Source: Amphibalanus amphitrite (taxonomy: Eukaryota > Arthropoda > Thecostraca > Balanomorpha > Balanidae). From it: a DNA stretch of 64,000 nucleotides. The notes under the pieces were generated by a model. That model did not search any database. It saw nothing but the letters and a program-made list of their open reading frames with translations, and had not been told where the DNA came from. Shown here in pieces: positions 55,731 to 64,000 of this stretch; positions within the stretch are counted from its first letter, which is position 1, and the number at the start of each line of letters is the position of its first letter. A program made the position numbers and the translations under genes. The DNA lies in the NCBI RefSeq assembly GCF_019059575.1, contig NW_024881982.1, positions 372,001 to 436,000 of the forward strand. Reading direction: 5' to 3'.

Positions 55731-56564
55731 AGAAGCCGCTTACCGGACGGCCATTGACGACATCGGGCTAACCAAAGTGGTTGGTGCACGTGGCCCGGAT
55801 CTGGTGAACGACAAACTAAGGTGGGGACGAGGAACAACAGGTGCGTGTGTGTACTGTACAGTGGGTCTATTTAAGATCTCCAGAGCCACCACGTGGCGCT
55901 ACGGTCGGGGTAGGGCGAGTCCAAATCCCGAGGGAAGTGAGGTCACCGGTCATTGTGGGGGAAGGAGGGAGGGGGAGTGACGCGGTATCACGGCGCATGG
56001 GGCGTGCGTAGCGCCGGGAGTGGGCCGCCCAGGGCCGCCCGCCACTGCGCCGAGGCTGAGGGGAGGGGATGATGGTTGCGGGTGCGTTCACTCCGGTATG
56101 GTGGTATCCTGTTCATGTGGAACCGGCAAGAACGCGACTGAAGGGAATCATTATCTCAAACAAACGGGCAAGCCAGAGGCAGCGTCAGTTCCAGCCAAAA
56201 TGTTGAACAATGATAATTGAAATCTTGGACGTATTCATAGCATGCAACTTTTCAGTCGATAGTTGCATGATGCTTTTCATGATGCATGATGAGGCTTTTC
56301 TAAACTGTTATTTGAGTTCGATATTTTTCATTTGGCACGTTCAGTTTTGGTGGGTTTTATCGGGTCGAAAGAATCAGAAAAGAAAAAAAGAGTTGAAATG
56401 GCTCCAGGCAAATAACCAAAAATATTTTCCTAAAAAATGAAACTTAGCTAAACGTTTATAAGCGATAATATTGACTTTTGGGGAGGATATTGGGGAAAGA
56501 TGTCATCGTGCTTAGCTGTGTTGCAGTAGAAGGAAAGGGTTTGGTTGTGTCTAGATAAAACCAG

Positions 56565-56650
56565 ACCCGGGAGTGGGGCTCGAACTCACGACATCGCGTT
56601 CAGCTCACAGGTTACCCAACCTCAACGCTACGAGCACCTATCGCCCTGCG
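56565..56650 (-). ncRNA. tRNA-derived (SINE-like) segment, minus strand
   Basis: On the minus strand GAGTTCGAGCC resembles a pol III B box, 60-70 nt after a weak A box (GTAGCGTTGAGG). Too diverged for a functional tRNA. Confidence 0.35.
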
Positions 56651-56730
56651 CAGCTTGCTCAGTATTTCGGCTAAAGTTCGGCCAAAGTGTCTGACGTCTG
56701 TCAATGTCACGAGGCGAAACCCCGAGGTAA

Positions 56731-56835
56731 ATGTCCGTCCCGGTAGCTCGGTCGGTAGAGCGTTGGACTCCATGTGCCATGTGGTGAAGGCGCACGTCCC
56801 GGTTGCAAAAGTCCGGGTTCGAAACACGACGTGTG
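56731..56835 (+). ncRNA. tRNA-derived (SINE-like) segment, plus strand
   Basis: TAGCTCGGTCGGTAGAGC is a good A box and GGGTTCGAAAC a B box. They are about 55 nt apart with inserted bases. The acceptor stem does not pair well, so likely a SINE head rather than a tRNA gene. Confidence 0.45.
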
Positions 56836-57367
56836 CTTCACGTTTTTTTTAGCCTCCTGACGAGTATGGTTGTGGTTGGTGGCATGCCGCTGCCAGGCGA
56901 AGTCAGTGAGGGGACCGGCCGCGCGCGGCTATGTGCGCACGTTAAAATTTGGACTCTAAACCATAGACCATTTTGCCATAGACTAAACCTCAAAACCATA
57001 GTCTGCAATAGACCAGGAATTGCTTGATCGGAGGGTAGATGGCAGGGTCAACGCTTAACAAGCTCAGCTTAGCGGGGACTCTGTCCTTGTGATTCCTTCC
57101 ATTCAAAAGGTTCGGGCCAAATTTATATTAAAAAGGGGGGAGCCGAACCAGGTTGGGCCGAGTTGAACCAGGCTGGACCGGGGTAATACATGCAATCATG
57201 GTCAGACAAAACAGAAGTTAATTTCGGGTCAAATATTTTTATTAACTGATCTTATTGTTTTTTAGCTTACACGTATAATAACTTTTAGCTTTTTATAACT
57301 CGAGACTTCATGCACAGAAATGTGGCGTTCGTCCACTTTTCCTCATCGTCTCTTAGCGACTTGATTT

Positions 57368-57519
57368 CATGTGGTGGCGGAACGGGGGGGGGCATCGGGG
57401 CACCGTGCCCCCGTTTGATTTTTGGCATTTTAACATTAGCCCTATGGGCGTTGCATGGAAAGAATGGGACCAAAAGTCGGCAGTGCCCCCACTTCATTAA
57501 AGGTGTTCCGCCGCCACTG
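57368..57519. mobile_element. 152-bp MITE, copy 2, 8-bp duplication
   Basis: CATGTGGTGGCGGAAC / CAGTGGCGGCGGAAC ends, flanked by exact CTTGATTT at 57360-57367 and 57520-57527. Same family as 37705-37859. Lies in the LARD interior. Confidence 0.85.
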
Positions 57520-58597
57520 CTTGATTTGACCCTAAAGGCGTCTTACCAGCAAAAATAAAATCACCTGCGTTATACCTAAATATTTGCCCAAGGGCGCTCT
57601 ACGCAAGAAACGACAGCCGGTCAAAAAACTGGCGAACGAATACGATCTTTCTAGTGCTTGAATTATATTCAATGAAAATTTCAGGAGACATAGATAATAT
57701 TAAACCTTATTCCTTATAGCTAAGCGCTCGGAGCATTCGCTAGCATTCCATTGCCAGCTGCATTATCAACGCCACATTTGCATTACTCTGGGTGCATCAT
57801 AAGTAACAGTAGGTGAACCGGCCACAGCAAAACCATGCCTCATTATCCTTTCCTTCCAAGCTGCCAAGCTAACCGGCCGCCCGGCCCACCACCGCGATAT
57901 GGAACAACACTGGAGCGCGCCATTTGCCTACGGCAGTGCCCCACCGCGCCGGGGCTGTTTGACAGGTCACCCGCACCGTGACCTCGCCACCCGCCCCCCC
58001 CCCTCCCCGCCCACCTCCCCATCGGGCCCAGCTCGGTAGTGACCTCTCCTTGAATTTGACATGGACTCGACTAAGGCTCAACGCCATCTAGTTACGTCTG
58101 GAGATCCTAATAAGATCCACTGTACTAGGTACCTATACGATGTCATTTTGTAGGCGTTGCGGAACTTAACATGATTGTGTAGATTTAGATGAGTAAGGGA
58201 TGTGACTTTTTTGTAGGAGTTGCGAGGACGCAACTAGGGTTGTTTGGACTGAAGATGTAGCACGCTACATCTTGACCATCTAACGTAGTATCTTTTCGGC
58301 ACGGCCGGCCCGGTAACGCGCAGCTGAGCAGAGCGCTGCCGCACGCTTCCCTCCCTTGTCATTATTCCTTCCCTCCTCCCACTAGTCCCCAGGTCCGCCC
58401 TCCCCAATCATTTCTCACTGTCCGCACAGAATGGGTCGCCATTAAACTCCAATTAAGACAAGCACCTCTGAAGACAGTCACATCAGGATGAGTCATTGGT
58501 AGTCATTACAAAGCAGCTGAAGCTACAAGCAAACGTCGGCACACTGTGAGACCACGCGCAGGCTTAAGGCACGTAGCACATTGGGTCTCACGTAGCC

Positions 58598-58990
58598 ATG
58601 GTAGCACAACAAGTGCGTCACACTGCAACGGAATCTGATGACCTTAGCAAACAGCCCCGAAACAGACGTAGTTCAGGACGTCTCCACCGCGGACAGAAAG
58701 CGCTGTTGTCCGAAACAGACGTAGTTCAGGACGTCCCCACCGCGGACAGAAAGCGCTGTTCTACGGACCCTCCAAACCAAGATGACGTCATTGGGCGGAG
58801 CAAGATTGACGTCACAAGGGGCGTTGCCGGCAGACGAAACGGAAGGAAACAAAAGTTTGAATTATATGAAATTGAAGAATCAAAATTAAAACTCGAAAAT
58901 CACAAACCTTTCGGGGATTGTTTTATGCCAGCGATCACTAAAATGCTAAAGCACTCAACACGAAGACGATTCGACGGCCAAAAATTGTAG
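58598..58990 (+). CDS. 130-codon open frame in 3' LTR, function unknown
   Basis: Same frame as at 45236 with two substitutions (S to I type changes). A full-length transcript starting in the 5' LTR would contain this copy. No family recognised. Confidence 0.25.
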   Translation: MVAQQVRHTATESDDLSKQPRNRRSSGRLHRGQKALLSETDVVQDVPTADRKRCSTDPPNQDDVIGRSKIDVTRGVAGRRNGRKQKFELYEIEESKLKLENHKPFGDCFMPAITKMLKHSTRRRFDGQKL

Positions 58991-59110
58991 GCACAGAGGA
59001 GCAAGGTGGCTAAAGAGGACAGAGAGCGCCATCTCACGGGCCCACCCACAAGAGGAAGGCAGAGGGAGATGACGGCGCAAGGGCGTGGCAGTCACCCCCC
59101 CCCCCCCCAC

Positions 59111-59118
59111 TATAAAAG
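59111..59118 (+). promoter_or_regulatory. TATA box of 3' LTR
   Basis: Same TATAAAAG as in the 5' LTR, now facing out toward the right flank. Confidence 0.65.
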
Positions 59119-62100
59119 GGTGCGCCACCCAACCAGAAGAAGAGTCACAGTCGAGCAGCCGAGAGTCACAGTCCACAGCTGGAGCCGGAGACGCCATCTG
59201 GGAGCCGCCGTCAGTCCGGGGTCACCCGCGAGAAGCCTCTGCAGTTCGACCGACCAGAGCCGGAGGACAACCGCCGACGCTTGTGACCACACTGAGAACT
59301 CCAGAATGTGAGTGTTGTTGAAAAGTCTGCTCAATCCCAATCTTTGACCCCCCCCCCCCCCTTTGCCCAGCCTGCGGTGCCGTGACGACTGCCAAACATT
59401 TTCGGTTGCCATAAAATGCACTCTCAATTGGAATTGGAAAACTTTAATTACTTTGAACTTATTGGTCCAGACACCCTAGTAGCATATTAGGATCTGAATT
59501 TCGAAGTCATGTCAGAGTCGCCAGCAAACCGTTATTTTCAGTTGGAGTTCACGATTAGGCCGAGAGCGAGATCCGAAAATTTACATAAGCAGCTCAGTGT
59601 CACGAACGCTGAAATTGATGACAGGATGCGTGACAGCGTTGAAATGTCTTTGTCTTCGGTCAAGCTGGTTTGTTCGATTTATTATGGGCGATAGCCAGGT
59701 GCGTTTTAAGGTTGGGAAGTTTGTGAAATTAAGGGTTTAGATTGGTGCTGTACTCACTAAAAGTTGCATCGCGAAATCATTGGTAATATTGCTGGAGGAA
59801 TTAATTGCGAAGTCGAAATCAATTATAGAACAGGTAAATACGGTTGAAAAGAAATGTAATGTTTTAAGGTGGCGACTGATTCATGCAATCGATCTATGAA
59901 TATGGCTATGAGTTATGATTCTCGACGGATACAAATGCTTGATTTTACGGCGGAATTTCTTCTGTTACTTAAGTGCAGAGTTGAGAGTAGTGGCTTGAGG
60001 CCGACGGTTTGACACTTTGCGACTTTAGATGGTCCTTGTACTTTGCGTCATTAAAATTGCGAAATGTCGAGTAATAGGTAGATGTAGAATGGTTTGTGGT
60101 TAGAACTAATATGCGACTAATATGATACCGATCGTTGTGCTTTTGTAGAATAAATACTAGAAAAGACCATTTTTGTTGGGGAACGATTAAATGGGACAGG
60201 AATTTAATTCAAAAAAAAACTTACGTGGAATGGAGCTGATGAGATGTCGAACAGGGAGATATTGCAGCGATATTTTACCAGATTCACACTCACTGACACA
60301 TTCGTTGAATCTACCCGGCCCGAAGAGACCGCACACACCAGTACTGCACCGCGAGTGATGACGCGCCCATCGCGGCGCGGCCTTGACAACTGTCGACTGT
60401 CGACGCGGCGCCGGCCGGCGGCCGTGGTGATCGTCGTTCGCGACGCGGGACCGTGCGCCGCTAGATGGCACATGAGAGCAGCGTCGGGAGTGGAGCAGCG
60501 GCCACAGTAGGGCAGTGGGCTAACCGTAATTGGGGCGCGTGCGGTAGGTGAAGGTCATCGTATAGGAACATGGTTAGTTGTGGAAAGTTGCCACGGGATA
60601 AGAACGTAAACAGTTAATGCATAATTCTAAATACGACATGCTATGTAATATCTAGACTGCAGTTCGTTTGATGTGCATTGTTTACTGTTGATAGGATGAT
60701 TTAAATTAGATTTCCTCTGAAAAGCTAGCGATCCGTATGACAATATTCTGGCATTCTATAAAGATAAATTGTATAGGTAACTAGTAGTCCATCAGAAACT
60801 GCCATCAGAAACTATCGAGCGAGTTTCAAGGAGTCATTTCATTTGAGCACTCAGTAATTTACTATGATACGGCGGTCATAACCAGACGACAGATTCGTGC
60901 GTACTAATTGGTTCTAGATCATCTGATCAAATCAAGAGCGGTTCAAGGTCTGCTAGGATTGTATACGAGAACTGATGATTAGGTTCACGCGTGCAGCAGC
61001 ACTAAGGACTTCATATTACGATTTGGTTTGGATAAATAATGCGTTTTTGTTCTTCGCGTTCTTGCGAGTTAGCGCCAATAACTACTCCACCAATATTGGC
61101 ACAGGGCATTGTGAGGCACAGACGGCTTGTTTGCCCGTCTCCTATGGCGTAATGTTTACCAGCATGACTGTATGAGACACAGATGCACTTCTCTAAACCC
61201 ACGTCCAGACCGGAATAATAAGAGGGACACACCGTCACGTACGCAGGGCATATGCACGTTTTCCGCCAGTGGTACCGGCCACTGTTAATTTCCCGCCTAG
61301 GTAATACTGGGTAACGAGGCAGTGAGAGGTTTCTATGGCAGAGGGGAGGGGAAGACTGGTACAGTGCAGTCGGAGAGTAAGTTGGAGCTATGCCAAAGGT
61401 AAGAAGCCGAGGGTCAGGGGTGAGTCACCCAAAGGGCGGATAAGGCAAGCTGTAGTGTCCCGAATAAGTTCTCATACTTATTTTGTAAAGGTACCTTAAT
61501 CGGTACTGGACAGCCTCAGGGGAGGGAAAGATGTACTCCAGGACACGTAAGGCCTTGAAAGTAAATCCCAGGGTTTAAGGAGAGTTCCTGAGGAGAGTTC
61601 CAGGATATGAACGGTGGTCCCTGGGTCGTGAACGGAGGTGTTACACGCGGACCGGAAGAGGGCATAGGTAATCTCTCCCGGATAGAGAGATCAGTCGGAT
61701 GTAAATCGCGTATATGTGTACCATAAGTCTATCGGACGTGTAGTGAATCCCATAAATTAGTAGGGTGGATATTTCTGTAATTATTCTGGACGGCCCTGCG
61801 ATAAGTATCTTTGTCGCCGGTTAGCGGAGCATGCATAAGGATTTCGTAAAGAGACATTTATCTCGCCGGGGAGATCGCTATTAGTCCGGCACCTAACACC
61901 ATCGGAGGGAATTTGAGGGGCGCTAAATAAATTTGGGTGAATATATGACGAACGAATGTAGAGAGAGGATGAGAGTGAGAATGGTAAAGGATGAATCTTA
62001 GGATAAGGCCGATGGGAGTTTAGCGAAGCTCAGCTAGGACAGTCAAACTAATGACCCTCGAGGGCAACTAAACTATAGCAACGCTAATACGAATTAAGTG

Positions 62101-62697
62101 GGAAATTTTCGTAATGGGGAGGCCAGTGATATAGGAATGGGTGACTGGACGAATGATCACATTCAATTAATCAATGTAATTACCACCCATATGTTTGGCA
62201 GTGGTTATCGGGACTTCGAATGCCCTGTCCTTCACCTGCCCAACTGTGCCGCAAACCCAGCTGATCGGATCCCTCTATCCCTAATCCGAGCAGTGAAGAA
62301 GCATCTCGTGCATCATGGTCTATACAATGAACAGAATCATCAAGCCTCTAAATTAAAAGCATCTTCCATCAGATGTATTTGTACGCAAGGTGGATCTGTA
62401 TCTACATCTCTCCCAGGTGGACGTCATCTCAAGATCTCTATCTGGATACCTACATCTCTCTCTCTCAGGTGGATCTTCATCACCATCTGGATCCCTCTCT
62501 ATAGCTATCTCAGGATCTCTTCAACGACTCTCAAGCTCCCCTGTATCACAAGCTCTACTATCGAGTTCATTACAGCAGCAAATTGTTATCTGTTCTTCTA
62601 CAACCAACTGAATTCAGAGGACCGCGGTGCTGGATCAACCGCGAAGATACAGCTTTTTATTCTTACTCTTCCCTCTCCTTTAATTCCCCTCGCTACA

Positions 62698-63235
62698 CTA
62701 CACCGACGCGAGCTGACGAGCACTGTGAGCGGCGCTGCATCAGGAGTTTCTATAGCTTACGCTAGCTAAGCTGGGTGTTGACGCCGTCCGAGCTGCCGCA
62801 GCCTATACTGGTAAAAGAGAGCCTGGTGGTCGTCTTTGCTCTTTGAGAAGTTCTTGTACTACCTTGACGGTCGGCATTTCATACTGACCACAGGCAACAG
62901 CGCTCTCGGATACCTGCTCCAGGCCACGACGGGACCCAAATGCTCCTCTCGACGTGTGAGGGATGCATTGAGGCTGCTCGTGCTCGATTCCGAGTTCGAG
63001 GTGCGGCATCGACCCGGGGCCCGAAATACCACACGTGGATGGACTGAGCCGTTTGTCTTGGAGGGCAATGAAAGAAGGGCAAAGCCAAAAAGTGACCGTG
63101 GTCATCGACCTCGACTCGTGCACTCGGTCGGTCTGTAGTTTGTACCGTCATTGAGATGGGAATCAAACCGCTGAGTGCCGAGGAGCTGCGAGCAGAGCAG
63201 CTCAAGGATGAGCAGTTGGAGCCGATTATACTATT
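62698..63235 (+). pseudogene. Ty3/Gypsy pol remnant D: RNase H to integrase linker
   Basis: Resumes the Gypsy pol cut at 44893. TDAS (RNase H) comes at the join, then SIAYAS, FLYYLDGRHFILTTGNSALG, RHRPGARNT, and near 63153 an integrase-side linker (LSAEELRAEQLKDEQLEP). Stops and frameshifts throughout. Confidence 0.83.
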
Positions 63236-64000
63236 TAATGCATACTTATGTGTCACATGCATAGGCAGAAGGATGTAGGCACGTTTCATAATCATAGAAT
63301 ATGCGTACTACCGCGTAACTTCTTCGTTTTTTCCCAACTAAACATTAATTATTCTCTCTCGTTTTTAAATTACAGTGGCCGAAATCCAACGAGGAACGCA
63401 GATTTGGGGGTAGGTGAGTATTGGCGACCAGACTCAAGCAAAGGTTTGTGGCGACGCCCTGGAAAAGTGTCCCTAGAAGTTCTGAAACCGTGGTGACGCC
63501 GCTGAATTCCGACCCCCCCCCCCTCCGTTTTTCTCGAATAACTCATGAACCGCTTACGCTATGAACTTGAAACTTGGCCTACATTCTCCCCCATCAATTT
63601 GACGTCTCCTGTGTAATTTTTAAGAAAATTTTCCAAAACTTTTTGAGATATATCGATTTTAGTGATGTAACTACATGGCGTTTTCAGTCAAAAAGTGGTA
63701 AATGTTTAAAAAATCGCCAAAAATAAAGGTTTAAAGCAAATTGCAAATTAAGGACATGAATAGACGCAGCTTAACGAGTTCTTTAAAATGGCTATCTCGG
63801 ATTTTCCATAAAATGCGTTTTCACCCCTAAAAATTCAAAAAACAATATTTTTTGGAAAACAGCTAATAAAATCCAAAATTTTGAGAATTTCCAAAAAAAA
63901 AACGGAATATATGTTATAGAGCTCTGTTAGAACATTAGATGTCCCAAATTTCACCTTTATTTCTTGATTTTTGACCCCAAAATTGTAAAAAATAGCTCCA
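63236..64000. other. right flank, no gene seen
   Basis: AT-rich sequence with runs of CTCGAATAACTCATGAACCG-type old repeat. A segment near 63460-63530 is similar in inverse orientation to about 41500-41600, so the Gypsy remnant may be bracketed by inverted repeat copies. Confidence 0.45.

Larger units (their letters stand above)
44894..62697 (+). mobile_element. 17.8-kb LARD-like LTR retroelement with 4.4-kb LTRs
   Basis: Direct terminal repeats 44894-54159 (4.45 kb without its insertion) and 58256-62697 (4442 bp) both begin TGTAGC and end GCTACA. The 4-bp direct repeat CTAC flanks the element at 44890-44893 and 62698-62701. A perfect tRNA-Lys1,2 primer-binding site lies 2 nt after the 5' LTR. 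The 4.1-kb interior (54160-58255) has no gag, protease, RT or integrase I can recognise. It carries a 141-bp duplication, a long minisatellite, tRNA-like segments and a MITE. No clear polypurine tract is seen before 58256. By eye I count roughly 25 substitutions between LTRs, so insertion is fairly recent. It would depend on a partner element's enzymes. Confidence 0.88.
58256..62697 (+). repeat. 3' LTR, intact
   Basis: 4442 bp. Keeps the uninterrupted target site of the nested element (TA at about 61713-61714). Confidence 0.92.

Noticed and set aside
55269..55837. Minus-strand frames rich in AARVGSLHG in the LARD interior
   Set aside because: Products of the ~27-bp minisatellite; no gag-like features.
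44894..62697. Segmental duplication instead of LTRs
   Set aside because: TG/CA termini, 4-bp target duplication and a primer-binding site exactly at the LTR edge support a retroelement.

Overview
This window is eukaryotic nuclear DNA, most likely from an arthropod and probably a crustacean. Split genes carry GT-AG introns, coding exons are strongly GC-rich at third positions, and the rest is dense with microsatellites, minisatellites, MITEs and retroelements. No species can be named from sequence alone, and there are no prokaryotic features.

Layout. 1-7.0 kb holds no gene I can support, only simple repeats and one MITE. 7.1-16.4 kb (+) is a 12-exon SLC6 sodium/chloride-coupled transporter gene, closest in sequence to the glycine/neutral amino-acid branch; its first exon is not found. 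19.6-21.1 kb (+) is a single-exon Cys-loop ligand-gated channel subunit. 21.9-31.1 kb (-) is an 11-exon phospholipase D3/D4-type gene with two HKD motifs, and all exon phases join. 31.6-33.0 kb (+) is a single-exon SAXO (stabilizer of axonemal microtubules) gene, head-to-head with the PLD gene. 33-42 kb is repeat-rich intergenic DNA. 42.3-63.2 kb is a nested transposon complex. The four genes have no obvious shared pathway; two suggest neuronal signalling, one lysosomal nucleic-acid turnover and one ciliary structure.

Nested complex. A decayed Ty3/Gypsy pol (42353-63235) was broken by an inverted-repeat MITE, by a TA-duplicating DNA element (43251-44797), and by a 17.8-kb LTR element (44894-62697). 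That LTR element has 4.44-kb LTRs, a 4-bp target duplication and a perfect 18-nt tRNA-Lys1,2 primer-binding site. Its 4.1-kb interior has no recognisable gag or pol, so it is a LARD-like non-autonomous element. Its 5' LTR was later hit by a TA-flanked element (48360-53170) that contains a 5'-truncated LINE, and the intact 3' LTR preserves the empty site.

Most unusual pattern. In both multi-exon genes, intronic tandem repeats are repeatedly anchored on an exon edge, so each repeat unit carries a copy of the real splice acceptor or donor plus a few bases of exon. I count at least ten such junctions. All alignments, counts and exon models here were made by eye.
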